Below, piece after piece: positions 34,389 through 43,876 of a stretch of 64,000 bases of DNA. The notes beneath the pieces are model-generated. The model worked only from the letters and a program-made list of their open reading frames with translations. It had not been told where the DNA came from and did no database searches. Position numbers and translations under genes: made by a program. The stretch is from an uncultured Thermodesulfobacterium sp. (lineage in GTDB: Bacteria > Desulfobacterota > Thermodesulfobacteria > Thermodesulfobacteriales > Thermodesulfobacteriaceae), in the NCBI GenBank assembly GCA_938091335.1, contig CALLJG010000001.1, forward strand, positions 1 to 64,000, given 5' to 3'. Position 1 is the stretch's first letter, and each line of letters begins with the position of its first letter.

Positions 34389-36008
34389 AACCTGACTTTT
34401 CAATTCTTTTCCTTTTTCTTCCAAAATTTCTAGACGATTAAGAGCTTTAAGAAATGCTTTTAAACTGGCAATTACAATATCTCCGTCTTTTCCAAGACCA
34501 GCAGTTCTTAATCCTTTTTCATTTTCAATAATTACTCCACATACTCCTTCTGCTGAAGTTCCTCCAGTTAAAGCACTTATATGAAAATCTATCAATTTTA
34601 AAAATTTCTCCTTATCATTCTTTTCAAAGCTATATCCTAAGGCTTTTGCTACAGCTTTATAAGCTGCATCAATAGGACCTACTCCAAGCCCCACTGAGAC
34701 TTTTTTACCTAATTTTTTATCCTCTATTTCTACTTGAGCAATCGGTTTTAAGGATCCACTATATACACTTATTACTTGAGAAGATATTAAAGAATATCTA
34801 TACTCTTTTTCTGAAAATAAATCTATTAATATACCTTCTACATATTCATCATCTATTTTTTTAAGTATATCCTTTATCTCAGTACGAAACCTTTCAAAGA
34901 TATGATTTAAAACCTCGTCATCAAATTTCCATCCTTTGCTTTTTAATTTAAAATTTATAGCGTGTCTCCCTGAATGTTTTCCTAAAATAATTGCAGAACC
35001 TGTCCATCCCACTTCTTCAGGATTAATAATTTCATAAGTTGATCTTTCACAAATTACTCCATGTTGATGAATTCCTGATTCATGAGCAAAAGCATTTGCT
35101 CCTACTATAGCTTTATTGGGTTGAACAAACATACCGGTATATTTAACTACCAATTGACTAAGAGGAACTATTTTTTGTGTATTTATATTTATTTCAAGAG
35201 GATATCCTAAATTTTTTTCAAAGAAATCTTTCCTTGTTTTAAGCGCCATAATAACTTCTTCTAAAGCAGCATTCCCTGCTCTTTCTCCTATTCCATTTAG
35301 AGTCCCTTCAACTTGGGTAGCACCTGCTAAAATAGCAGAAAGAGAATTAGCAACTGCTAAACCTAAATCATTATGACAATGTACAGAAATTCTTAAATCA
35401 CCCTTTTTTAAAACTTCTTCATATCCTGCTAAAAGAAGTTTTTCTACTAAGAATTTAATAAGCTTATAATATTCCATAGGTACTGTATACCCAACAGTAT
35501 CAGGAATATTAACAGTTTTTGCCCCAATTTTAACTACTTCCAATATTACTTCTCCTAAATATTCCCAATCACTTCGGGTAGCATCTTCTGCAGAAAATTC
35601 TACGTCGGAACAAAAAGAAAGAGCATATTTTACAGCAGATTTTGCTAATTCTAAAACCTCACTTCTGGATTTTTTAAGCTTATATTTAAGATGAATATCT
35701 GAAGTTGCAATAAATGTATGAATTCTAGGAGATTCTGCAAATTTCAAAGCTTCCCAAGCTACTTCTATATCCTTTGGATTAGCTCTAGCTAAAGCTGCTA
35801 TAGTAACTCCTTTAACTTCTTTAGCTAAAGTTTTCACTGCTTCAAAATCTCCTGGAGATGTAATAGGAAATCCTGCTTCTATTACATCTATTCCTAAATC
35901 TGCTAAGGCTTTACCAATCTCTACTTTTTGTGTTAAATTTAAAGAAACTCCAGGAGATTGTTCTCCATCTCTTAAAGTGGTATCAAAAAAAACTATTTTA
36001 GAATTCAA
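34365..36008 (-). CDS. leuA: 2-isopropylmalate synthase
   Basis: LeuA joins acetyl-CoA and 2-oxoisovalerate, the first step of leucine synthesis. FFDTTLRDGEQSPGVSL is the DRE-TIM motif, with VNIPDTVGYTVP and HCHNDLGLAVANSLSAI giving metal-binding residues. Near 310 is GANAFAHESGIHQHGV. The C-terminal about 130 residues form the allosteric leucine-binding domain, so feedback control is likely. The length, 547, suits the LeuA type 2/1 group, and the segment order argues against citramalate synthase, though the substrate cannot be proved. The start is TTG with a strong AGGAGGT seven bases upstream. Confidence 0.92.
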   Translation of the reverse strand: MNSKIVFFDTTLRDGEQSPGVSLNLTQKVEIGKALADLGIDVIEAGFPITSPGDFEAVKTLAKEVKGVTIAALARANPKDIEVAWEALKFAESPRIHTFIATSDIHLKYKLKKSRSEVLELAKSAVKYALSFCSDVEFSAEDATRSDWEYLGEVILEVVKIGAKTVNIPDTVGYTVPMEYYKLIKFLVEKLLLAGYEEVLKKGDLRISVHCHNDLGLAVANSLSAILAGATQVEGTLNGIGERAGNAALEEVIMALKTRKDFFEKNLGYPLEININTQKIVPLSQLVVKYTGMFVQPNKAIVGANAFAHESGIHQHGVICERSTYEIINPEEVGWTGSAIILGKHSGRHAINFKLKSKGWKFDDEVLNHIFERFRTEIKDILKKIDDEYVEGILIDLFSEKEYRYSLISSQVISVYSGSLKPIAQVEIEDKKLGKKVSVGLGVGPIDAAYKAVAKALGYSFEKNDKEKFLKLIDFHISALTGGTSAEGVCGVIIENEKGLRTAGLGKDGDIVIASLKAFLKALNRLEILEEKGKELKSQVLSFKSRS

Positions 36009-36149
36009 AAACTTACCTCCTTTTTATAGTTTATTAAAAAATTTTAATTTTATTTTAAAATTTTGCCAACTCAAAATATACTTGCAAAAATTAAAAATTA
36101 GGAGTTTATTTAATTAATCAAAATAATATTTTAAAAAAGGTGAGAAAAA

Positions 36150-37256
36150 ATGGTTATTATAATGGAAGCTCATATTAATAGAGAAAGCCCTGAGTTACAA
36201 TCTCTTTTAAGATATTTACAAAGATTTCCCCATTTAAAAATAAAAATAATGGAGCACCAAGGAGTAACAAGGAATTTACTTGAGGTTCATTTAATAGGAG
36301 AAGATTATATGGTTTCTGAAGAAGAAATAAAAAATTTACCTGGAGTAGAAAAAGCTATTAGAGTAACAGCTAAGTATAGATTAATTGGAAGGCATGGCTT
36401 AAAAGAAGATTTAGGATTCGAATATAAGGGAATTCAGTTTAATCAAGATTCCTTTCATATCTTTGCAGGACTTTGTGCAGTAGATACCTATGAAAATGTC
36501 AAGAAAACTTTTAAAATTTTAAAAGAAAATAATATATCTTGTGCCAGAATGGGGGCTTACAAACCAAGAACTTCTCCTTATGACTTTCAAGGTTATGGTA
36601 AAGAATGCCTTCCATGGGTTTTTGATTTAGCTGGCAAATATGAGATAAAAATAATTGTAATGGAAGTTCTTTCTCCATCCCATATAGAAGAAATAAAGGA
36701 AGCTTTAGATATTAGTGGAAATCCCTGTGGAGTAATATTACAAATAGGGACAAGAAATGCCCAAAATTTTGAACTACTTAAAGCTTTGGGTAAACAACAA
36801 GATTTTCCTATTCTTTATAAAAGAGGATATGGTTTATCTTTGGAGGAAAGTTTAAATGCAGCTGAATATATTGCCTCTGAAGGCAATACCAAAATTATTT
36901 TTTGCTTAAGAGGAGTTAGAACCCATTTAGGAGATCCTCATAGAAATTTGACTGATTTTGCTCATGTACCAGTAGTAAAAAGACTTACAAGACTACCTGT
37001 ATGTATAGATCCATCTCATCCTATTGGAACGAGAATAAAATCATCTGACGGAATAAGAGATATTTATCATGTTACTGCTCAAGGAGTAATAGCAGGCGCT
37101 AATGCTATACTTGTTGAGTTCCATCCTGACCCTGAAAAAGCTCTATGCGATGGACCCCAAGCTATTCCATTAGCTGAACTTCCTATATATTTAAAATATA
37201 TATATAAGGTTAGAGAGACTTATTTAGAATTAAAAAAATTAGTAAATCAAAATTAA
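36150..37256 (+). CDS. Divergent DAHP synthase (type I-beta-like)
   Basis: A 368-residue member of the DAHP/KDO8P synthase family: N-terminal ferredoxin-like domain (about 1-75), then a TIM barrel. Family residues kept are C109 (metal ligand), GAYKPRTSPYDFQG, KRG, DPSH, EFHPDPEKALCDGPQ. However several near-invariant positions differ: FAGPCAVES reads FAGLCAVDT, GARNMQNF reads GTRNAQNF, and LKRG is YKRG. Probably it makes DAHP for aromatic amino acids, but substrate change is possible. GGTGAG precedes the start. No other shikimate gene is adjacent. The start could also be the Met five codons later. Confidence 0.78.
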   Translation: MVIIMEAHINRESPELQSLLRYLQRFPHLKIKIMEHQGVTRNLLEVHLIGEDYMVSEEEIKNLPGVEKAIRVTAKYRLIGRHGLKEDLGFEYKGIQFNQDSFHIFAGLCAVDTYENVKKTFKILKENNISCARMGAYKPRTSPYDFQGYGKECLPWVFDLAGKYEIKIIVMEVLSPSHIEEIKEALDISGNPCGVILQIGTRNAQNFELLKALGKQQDFPILYKRGYGLSLEESLNAAEYIASEGNTKIIFCLRGVRTHLGDPHRNLTDFAHVPVVKRLTRLPVCIDPSHPIGTRIKSSDGIRDIYHVTAQGVIAGANAILVEFHPDPEKALCDGPQAIPLAELPIYLKYIYKVRETYLELKKLVNQN

Positions 37257-37260
37257 AAAG

Positions 37261-37860
37261 TTACTTTTTTTCTTTTAAAAGATTTAATATACTTTTTCCA
37301 AATTCCTCAGCAGCCTGAGGACCTGAACCAGTAACTATTTTTCCATCTATTTCTACAGACTTACCTGTATAAATAGCCCCTTTAGCTTCTAAAACCTTGG
37401 CTTCAGAAACCCATACTGTAGCTTTTTTACCTTTTAAAACCCCTGCTTCAGCCAAAGTCCTTGGAGCAAGACATATAGCTGCAAGTATTTTTCCTTCAGA
37501 TACAGCTTCTTTAGCAATTTTATGAGCTGTAGAGTCAAAAAAATATTCCTGGGCTCCTACTCCTCCCACAAATATTATGGCTTCATACTCGCTAACCTTT
37601 ATTTGATTGATCAAAATATTTGGAGTTACCACAGCTCCAAGCATCCCTTTAGCTGGTTTTAAAGAGGAAGAAGCTATAACTACTTGGTAACCTTCTTTTT
37701 CAAAAAGTTTCTTGGGAACTAATAACTCCTCGTCTCTAAAATTCTGATGGGCAATTATCATAAGAATTTTTTTACCATTCTTAGCTGATAAAGAAAAAGT
37801 AGTTAATAAAATAAAAAATATAATAAAAAATATAAATATTTTAACAAAAATCGTTATCAT
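37261..37860 (-). CDS. Exported DJ-1/PfpI-family protein
   Basis: I chose the ATG at 37860, which has a perfect AAAGGAGGTGA just upstream, over the Met at 37941 which adds 27 residues that include that ribosome site. The 199-residue product then has a clear signal peptide (hydrophobic 3-22, likely cut after SLSA near 26). The mature part is a DJ-1/PfpI domain: KILMIIAHQNFRDEELL, FVGGVGAQEYF and the nucleophile-elbow Cys at about 130 in AAICLAPRTLAEAGVLKGKK. Members include glyoxalase/deglycase-like, protease-like and chaperone proteins, mostly cytoplasmic, so export is unusual. It ends 4 bases from the DAHP synthase stop. Confidence 0.82.
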   Translation of the reverse strand: MITIFVKIFIFFIIFFILLTTFSLSAKNGKKILMIIAHQNFRDEELLVPKKLFEKEGYQVVIASSSLKPAKGMLGAVVTPNILINQIKVSEYEAIIFVGGVGAQEYFFDSTAHKIAKEAVSEGKILAAICLAPRTLAEAGVLKGKKATVWVSEAKVLEAKGAIYTGKSVEIDGKIVTGSGPQAAEEFGKSILNLLKEKK

Positions 37861-37985
37861 TTTTTCACCTCCTTTTTCTGATACATTTATCAATTTTCCA
37901 ATTATTCTATTATTTTTATCAACTTCATACTTTATCATCAACTTAAAAAAATTTTTATACTACTTTTAAATTTTAAGTCAAGTAT

Positions 37986-37991
37986 TATAAT
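37986..37991 (+). promoter_or_regulatory. -10 box of the phosphohexomutase operon (leaderless type)
   Basis: A perfect TATAAT lies eight bases before the ATG at 38000. The -35 region is weak. No ribosome site lies between box and start codon. Confidence 0.5.
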
Positions 37992-37999
37992 TAAAGGCT

Positions 38000-39364
38000 A
38001 TGAGAATAAATCCTTACATTTTTAGAGAATACGATATAAGAGGAAAAGTAGGGATAGACTTAACAGAGGAAATCATAAAAGAAATTGGTAAAGCCTATGG
38101 CACTATGGTTAAACGAAAAGGAGGAAAAAAAGTAAGTTGTGGAAGAGATGGAAGACATTCTTCTGAATCTTTACAAAATGCTTTAATAGAAGGGATTCTT
38201 TCCACAGGGGTAAATGTGATAAATATAGGAATATGTCCTACTCCTGTGATGTATTTTTCTCTTTTTACTTTAAAAAGTTTAGATGGAGGAATACAAGTTA
38301 CAGGTTCTCATAATCCTCCTGAATTTAACGGGCTTAAAATCTGTATAGGTAAAGACACACTTTTTGGTTCTCAAATTCAACAAATAAGAAATATAATAGA
38401 AAAAAAAGACTTTGAAAAAGGGAAAGGAAATCTAGAGGAAAAAGAAATAATATCTTCTTATATAGAATATGTTTGTAATAATATAAAAATAGAAAAACCT
38501 ATAAAAGTAGTAATAGATCCAGGTAATGGAGTTTGTGGATTAACTGCTGAACCAATTTTTAAACACTTAGGATGTGAAATTGAATGTATTTTTTGTGAAA
38601 TAGACGGTAACTTTCCAAATCATTTTCCAGATCCTGTAGTTCCAGAAAATCTTAAATGGCTTAAAGAGACTGTATTAAATAAAGGATATGAAGTAGGTTT
38701 TGGTTATGATGGAGATGGAGATAGATTAGGCGTAGTTGATGAAAAAGGTAACATTATATGGGGAGACCAACTTTTAATCGTTTTTGCTAAAGAGTTATTA
38801 AAAAAATATCCAGGAGCAAAGATAATTGGTGAGGTCAAATGTTCTCGAGTTTTTTATGAAACTGTAAAAAAATTAGGTGGCACACCTATTATGTGGAAAA
38901 CTGGACATTCTCTTATTAAAAATAAAATGAAAGAAGAAAAAGCTCTTCTTGCTGGTGAAATGAGTGGACATATTTTTTTCGGAGACAAATGGTTTGGTTT
39001 TGATGACGGAGTTTATGCTTCATTAAGATTATCTGAGATTATTTCCCAAAATAACATTCCTTTTTCTGAACACTTTAAAAATTTTCCTAAAATGTTTTCT
39101 ACCCCTGAAATTAGAAAAGAATGTCCAGATGAAATAAAATTTGAAGTAGTTAAAAAACTTACAGAGAAATTTAAAAAAGAAGGGCTTCAGGTTATAGATA
39201 TTGATGGAGCAAGAATAGAATTTAAAGAGGGTTGGGCTTTAGTAAGAGCTTCTAATACTCAACCAGTTTTAGTTTTAAGGTTTGAAGCTTCCAATGAAAA
39301 CTTTTTAAATTATCTTCAGGAAAAAGTATATCAAGCTTTAGAAGAAATTTTAATAAATTTTTAA
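38000..39364 (+). CDS. manB: Phosphomannomutase/phosphoglucomutase
   Basis: A 454-residue alpha-D-phosphohexomutase that interconverts 1- and 6-phosphates of mannose or glucose for LPS and polysaccharide. The active-site Ser is in VTGSHNPPEFNGLK near residue 100; the metal loop is GYDGDGDRLGVVD; the sugar loop is LLAGEMSGHIFF; and the phosphate loop is VRASNTQPVLVLRFE, instead of the usual SNT. The start IFREYDIRGKVG is typical of AlgC-type enzymes. Gene symbol is tentative. Its stop overlaps the next start by 1 base, opening a nine-gene plus-strand run. Confidence 0.9.
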   Translation: MRINPYIFREYDIRGKVGIDLTEEIIKEIGKAYGTMVKRKGGKKVSCGRDGRHSSESLQNALIEGILSTGVNVINIGICPTPVMYFSLFTLKSLDGGIQVTGSHNPPEFNGLKICIGKDTLFGSQIQQIRNIIEKKDFEKGKGNLEEKEIISSYIEYVCNNIKIEKPIKVVIDPGNGVCGLTAEPIFKHLGCEIECIFCEIDGNFPNHFPDPVVPENLKWLKETVLNKGYEVGFGYDGDGDRLGVVDEKGNIIWGDQLLIVFAKELLKKYPGAKIIGEVKCSRVFYETVKKLGGTPIMWKTGHSLIKNKMKEEKALLAGEMSGHIFFGDKWFGFDDGVYASLRLSEIISQNNIPFSEHFKNFPKMFSTPEIRKECPDEIKFEVVKKLTEKFKKEGLQVIDIDGARIEFKEGWALVRASNTQPVLVLRFEASNENFLNYLQEKVYQALEEILINF

Positions 39365-39798
39365 TGAATACTTTAAAAGATTTAATTTTAAGTCTTCCTT
39401 TACCAAAAAAGATAAAAATGAGCATCCTTGCTCTTGAAATTGCTAAAAAATATTGGAAAAAAGTGGTAGAACCACATCTTTGCCAAATATCCAATCCCTT
39501 AGCTTTTGAAGAGGGAACTCTTTTAGTTGGAGTATCAAACCATTATGCTCTTCAAATACTTTCTTCTCGTAGTTTAGAAATCATAGAGAAACTAGAAAAA
39601 AAGGTTCCTACAACACTTAGACCTTTGTTTAAGGAAATAAAGTTTAAATATATCTTTGAAGAACATAAAGAAAAAATGAATTTTTACAAAAAGAAATTAC
39701 CTGAAAATAAAATTAGATTTGAAAATATACAAGACCCTGAATTAAAATCTCTTTTTGAAAAAGCCTTTAAAAGTTATTTAAATATTTTTAAAATCTGA
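39364..39798 (+). CDS. DciA-like (DUF721) protein
   Basis: A 144-residue protein whose first hundred residues resemble DUF721/DciA: a conserved Trp in AKKYWKKVVEPHL, then NPLAFEEGTLLVGVSNHYALQIL, which matches the usual pattern P-x-x-hydrophobic-G-x-L-x-V-x-V-x-[SN]. DciA loads or assists the replicative helicase DnaB in bacteria that lack DnaC. Since dnaB is present here (16771) and no dnaC is seen, the assignment is attractive, though distant homology limits certainty. It overlaps the phosphohexomutase gene by 1 base. Confidence 0.65.
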   Translation: MNTLKDLILSLPLPKKIKMSILALEIAKKYWKKVVEPHLCQISNPLAFEEGTLLVGVSNHYALQILSSRSLEIIEKLEKKVPTTLRPLFKEIKFKYIFEEHKEKMNFYKKKLPENKIRFENIQDPELKSLFEKAFKSYLNIFKI

Positions 39799-39807
39799 CA
39801 TTTAGAA

Positions 39808-40350
39808 ATGCTTAATATATTTGAAATTTTAAATAAATACTATAAAAATAACCTTAAACTTTTAGATATTTTGATTAAACATTCTGAAGCAGTAACAGAA
39901 AAGGCTTTAAAAATTGCTGAAAAATTTAAAGATATAGATAAAAATTTTATTTATGAAGCAGCTATGCTTCATGATATAGGGATTATTGAAACTTATATTC
40001 CTAAACTTAATCCAAAAGGCAAATATCCTTATATAGCTCATGGATACATAGGAAGGCTCATTCTTGAAAAAGAAAAACTACCAAAACATGCTCTAGTTTG
40101 TGAAAGACATATGGGGGTAGGTATTACTAAGGAGGAAATAATTGAAAAAAAATTACCCTTACCTATGAGAGATATGTTTCCTGAAACATTAGAAGAAAAA
40201 ATAATCGCTTTTGCTGACAAATTTTATTCAAAAAATCCTGATGGAATAGTTGTAGAAAAAAGCATTGATAAAATTTTAAAGGATCTTGAAAAGTATGGTA
40301 AAGATAAGGTAAAAATTTTTGAAGAGTGGTTAAAACTTTTTGGAGAATAA
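39808..40350 (+). CDS. HD-domain phosphohydrolase
   Basis: A 180-residue HD-superfamily protein. Metal ligands are visible as H25, the H55-D56 doublet in AAMLHDIGIIE, a second His in YIAHGYIGR and a third region CERHMGVG, plus a late Asp in IAFADKFYS. These proteins cleave phosphate esters in nucleotides; the substrate is unknown. It lies in the plus-strand run between the DciA-like gene and mdh, 3 bases before mdh. Confidence 0.85.
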   Translation: MLNIFEILNKYYKNNLKLLDILIKHSEAVTEKALKIAEKFKDIDKNFIYEAAMLHDIGIIETYIPKLNPKGKYPYIAHGYIGRLILEKEKLPKHALVCERHMGVGITKEEIIEKKLPLPMRDMFPETLEEKIIAFADKFYSKNPDGIVVEKSIDKILKDLEKYGKDKVKIFEEWLKLFGE

Positions 40351-40353
40351 AAA

Positions 40354-41280
40354 ATGAGTAAAATCTCCATTCTAGGGGCTGGTGCTGTAGGGACAAGCTG
40401 TGCTCAATGGGCTTTAATAAAAAATTTAGCCAAAGAAATAGTTTTAATAGATATCATTCCAGACCTGGCTAAGGGAAAAGCCCTAGATCTTGTACAAAGT
40501 GCTCCTCTTTTTGGATATTCGGGAAAAATATGGGGAACTGAGGATTTTTCAGCTATAAAAGATTCTAATGTAATAATAATTACTGCAGGTAAACCTAGAC
40601 AGCCAGGTATTTCTAGAGAAGAGCTTTTAAATATAAACAAAGAGATTGTCAAAAGTTGTTCAGAAAAAATAAAAAATTTTGCTCCTAATAGTATTGTAAT
40701 AGTAGTATCTAATCCTTTAGATGCTATGGTTTATGTAGCTTATAAAATAACAGAATTTCCTAAAAACAGAGTTATAGGAATGGCTGGAGTGCTTGATTCA
40801 ACAAGATATAGGTATTTTATAGCTGAAGCAGTAGGTATTTCTCCCAAAGATATACAAGCTTTAGTAATAGGAACTCATGGAGATCATATGATACCTTTAG
40901 TAAGATTTGCTAATGCAGCAGGTATTCCTATAAGTGAACTACTACCTCAAGAAAAAATTGAAGAAATTGTTAAAAGAACAAAATTTGCAGGAGGAGAAAT
41001 AGTTTCTTATCTCAAAACAGGAAGTGCCTTTATTACCCCAGGATTATCTGTTATGGAAATGGTTGAAAGTATTATTAATGATGAAAAAAGACTTTTCACC
41101 TGCTCTGTTTATTTAGAAGGGGAATATGGAATAAGAGGAGTTTTTTTAGGAGTTCCCGTAATTCTCGGTAAAAATGGAGTGGAAAAAATTATTGAAATTA
41201 AACTTTTACCAGAAGAAGAAGCTTCATTAAAGAGATGTGCTGAGTTTTGTAAAAATCTTATTAGTCTTTTAAATTTATAA
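40354..41280 (+). CDS. mdh: Malate dehydrogenase
   Basis: A 308-residue NAD-dependent malate dehydrogenase of the LDH-like type. The NAD site is ISILGAGAVGTS; the substrate loop is AGKPRQPGISREELL, in which the Arg after GKP favours malate over lactate; the catalytic pair lies in LDSTRYRYFIAE and VIGTHGDHMIPL. It connects malate and oxaloacetate in central carbon metabolism. Its stop codon directly precedes the ATG of mutL. Confidence 0.93.
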   Translation: MSKISILGAGAVGTSCAQWALIKNLAKEIVLIDIIPDLAKGKALDLVQSAPLFGYSGKIWGTEDFSAIKDSNVIIITAGKPRQPGISREELLNINKEIVKSCSEKIKNFAPNSIVIVVSNPLDAMVYVAYKITEFPKNRVIGMAGVLDSTRYRYFIAEAVGISPKDIQALVIGTHGDHMIPLVRFANAAGIPISELLPQEKIEEIVKRTKFAGGEIVSYLKTGSAFITPGLSVMEMVESIINDEKRLFTCSVYLEGEYGIRGVFLGVPVILGKNGVEKIIEIKLLPEEEASLKRCAEFCKNLISLLNL

Positions 41281-42948
41281 ATGCCTAATATACATATTCT
41301 TTCTGAGGAAATAAGATCCAAAATTGCAGCAGGTGAAATTGTTGAAAGACCTGCTTCTGTAGTAAAAGAATTAATAGAAAACGCTTTTGATGCTAAGGCA
41401 AATTTTATAAAAATACTTTTAAAAGAAGGAGGAATAAAAGAAATATTAGTTTATGATAATGGAGAAGGCATAGAACCTGAAGATCTAAAACTTTGTTATA
41501 AGCATTTTGCTACTAGTAAAATAAAAACCTTGGCTGATATTTTCAAAATTACTACCTTTGGTTTCAGAGGCGAAGCTTTAGCAAGTATCTCCCAGGTTTC
41601 CAATCTTATTATAACAAGTAAACATAAAAATTACCCCTCAGCCTATGAGATAAGAATAGACTGGGGAAAAGAAACTTATTTTAAACCTGCTCAATTAAAT
41701 AAAGGAACTTTGGTAAAGGTAGAAAATCTTTTTTCTAATCTCCCTGCTAGAAAAGCCTTTTTAAAATCTTCAAAAATCGAACTTTTAAAATCATTAGAAA
41801 TAATAAAAGGATTAATGTTTTGTCATCCAGAAAATAAATATGAAATACTCTCTATTAATGAAATTTCACAAGAAAAAAGACTTCTTTTTTGGGAAGGAGG
41901 TAAACTAAAAGAATTAATAAGTTTTTTATTAAAAATAGAAGAAAAGAAGTTAAACGAAATTGTTTTAGAAGATCCACCTTATTCTATATATTTAATATTA
42001 ACTGATACTTCAAAAATTTTTTTTCATACTAAATATCTTTACATCTTAATTAATAAAAGATGGATAAAAGATGAAAAATTAAACAAATTAATCTTAAGTG
42101 CTTTAAAAATTTATTATGGGAATCTTGGTTTTCCTGCAGGTGTAATTTTTATCAAAACACCCTATCATTTAGTAGATGTAAATGTTCATCCTGCTAAATG
42201 GGAAGTAAGATTTAAAAATGAAAAAGCCCTTTTTAATGCCCTTAGTAAAGCTTTAGAAAATCTTTTTCATAAAAAATTTTTTTATTATAAAACTGAAAAA
42301 AATTTTTCTTACAAAACTAAAGAAGATTTACCTATTGAGCACTATAAAATTGATTTATCAGAAGAAAAATCTTTTATTCTTTCATCTTCTTTCAAAAAAC
42401 CTCTTTATAAATATTTAGGATCTTTTTTGAATACTTACCTTATTGTAGAAATAAATGATGAACTTTACATTATTGATCAACATGCACTTTCTGAAAGAAT
42501 AATTTTTGAAGAACTTAAACAAAAATTCAGTAAAAGTGTTTCTCAATCTCTTCTCATTCCTATTTTAATAAAAATTTCAGATTCTGCTTTAATAAATTTT
42601 ACAGAAAAAATCAAAGCTCTTGAAAAAATAGGATTTAAACTTGATCTAATAAAAAACAATGAAATTATTATTAAAAAAATTCCTTCTATTTTTAATGAAA
42701 ATGTAAAAGATTTATTGGAGAAAATATTAGAAGAGGATTTTTTGGATCCTGAAGAAATAAAAAAAGAAATTTTAAAAGGATATGCATGTATCTTAGCAAG
42801 AAAAAAAAGAGAAATAATTTCTGAAAATGAAATAATTTATTTAATTGAAAAATTTTGTAAAGACAATTTACAATTTTGTCCCCATGGAAGACCTTTATAC
42901 TTTAAACTGTCTGCGGAAGATATAGAAAAAGCTATAAAAAGAAAATAA
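41281..42948 (+). CDS. mutL: DNA mismatch repair protein MutL
   Basis: MutL couples mismatch recognition by MutS to strand incision. The GHKL ATPase motifs are seen: AAGEIVERPASVVKELIENAFDA (N-motif), VYDNGEGIEP and TFGFRGEALASISQV. The C-terminal dimerisation domain keeps the endonuclease motif IIDQHALSERIIFE (DQHAx2Ex4E) and the partner motif CPHGRP, so it should be a nicking MutL, expected where no MutH exists. The length is 555. No mutS is in the window. It is followed by miaA with a 1-base overlap, as in many bacteria. Confidence 0.96.
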   Translation: MPNIHILSEEIRSKIAAGEIVERPASVVKELIENAFDAKANFIKILLKEGGIKEILVYDNGEGIEPEDLKLCYKHFATSKIKTLADIFKITTFGFRGEALASISQVSNLIITSKHKNYPSAYEIRIDWGKETYFKPAQLNKGTLVKVENLFSNLPARKAFLKSSKIELLKSLEIIKGLMFCHPENKYEILSINEISQEKRLLFWEGGKLKELISFLLKIEEKKLNEIVLEDPPYSIYLILTDTSKIFFHTKYLYILINKRWIKDEKLNKLILSALKIYYGNLGFPAGVIFIKTPYHLVDVNVHPAKWEVRFKNEKALFNALSKALENLFHKKFFYYKTEKNFSYKTKEDLPIEHYKIDLSEEKSFILSSSFKKPLYKYLGSFLNTYLIVEINDELYIIDQHALSERIIFEELKQKFSKSVSQSLLIPILIKISDSALINFTEKIKALEKIGFKLDLIKNNEIIIKKIPSIFNENVKDLLEKILEEDFLDPEEIKKEILKGYACILARKKREIISENEIIYLIEKFCKDNLQFCPHGRPLYFKLSAEDIEKAIKRK

Positions 42949-43868
42949 TGAAGGAAAAGAAAAAAATAGTCGCAATAGTGGGACCTACAGGGGTTGGAAA
43001 ATCAGAGCTTGCTCTTTTTTTAGCTCAAAATCTTAATGGAGAAATAATAAATTTTGACTCTATTCAATTTTATAAAGAATTAAATAAAGGTACTGCGAAA
43101 CCTGGACCAGAAGAGAGAAAAAAAGTTCCTCATCATTTATATGATTTATTAGATTTAGATGAAGAATTTAATGCAGCTAAATTTGTAAAAATTGCTGATG
43201 ATTTAATAAAGGAAATCTTTGAAAGAAAAAAAATACCTATTTTAGTAGGTGGAACAGGATTATATTTAAGAGCTTTAGAATATGGACTTTTTCCTATAGA
43301 AATACCCCAAAAAATTAGAGAAGAAATAAAAAAAGAAGCAGAAAAAAATATTGAAATCCTTTATGAAAAATTAAAAAGCCTTGATCCTGAATATGCAAAA
43401 AAAATATTTCCTAAAGATAAAGTTAGAATTACAAGAGCTTTAGAAGTAATTTACACCTCAGGAAAACCCTTTTCAGAATTTCATAAAGAAAATCCTTTTT
43501 TTAAAAACCCCCGTTATCAGATAATTAAGATAGGATTAAATCTTCCAAGAAAAATACTTTATGCAAAAATAAATGAGCGTGTAATAAAAATGATCTCCCA
43601 AGGATGGATAGAAGAGGTAAAAAATCTTTTAAACAAAGGTTATTCTCCTCATCTTAAACCCTTTAAAGCTATAGGATATAAATATATTATCAAATACTTA
43701 GAAGAAGAAATTCCTATTGAAAAAACTATTGAACTTATTCAAAAAGATACTAGGCATTATGCAAAAAGACAATTAACTTGGTTTAAAAAAGAACCAAATA
43801 TCCATTGGTTTAGTCCCGAAGAAAAAGAAGAAATCCTAAAATTTTTAAAAGAAAAGTTAAAAAATTAA
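42948..43868 (+). CDS. miaA: tRNA dimethylallyltransferase
   Basis: MiaA adds a dimethylallyl group to A37 of tRNAs reading UNN codons. The P-loop GPTGVGKSELAL is at 14-25, followed by NFDSIQFYKELNKGTAKPGPEE and PILVGGTGLYLRALEYG; the end carries the TRHYAKRQLTWFKKEP motif. There are 306 residues. It overlaps mutL by 1 base. Confidence 0.96.
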   Translation: MKEKKKIVAIVGPTGVGKSELALFLAQNLNGEIINFDSIQFYKELNKGTAKPGPEERKKVPHHLYDLLDLDEEFNAAKFVKIADDLIKEIFERKKIPILVGGTGLYLRALEYGLFPIEIPQKIREEIKKEAEKNIEILYEKLKSLDPEYAKKIFPKDKVRITRALEVIYTSGKPFSEFHKENPFFKNPRYQIIKIGLNLPRKILYAKINERVIKMISQGWIEEVKNLLNKGYSPHLKPFKAIGYKYIIKYLEEEIPIEKTIELIQKDTRHYAKRQLTWFKKEPNIHWFSPEEKEEILKFLKEKLKN

Positions 43869-43876
43869 AACACACT

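Noticed and set aside
36009-36149. Leucine leader peptide or riboswitch before leuA
   Set aside because: The 141-base gap to the divergent gene has no run of Leu codons and no clear structured element.
37861-37941. Upstream start for the DJ-1/PfpI gene
   Set aside because: The added 27 residues include the sequence of the strong ribosome site and place a charged stretch before the signal peptide.
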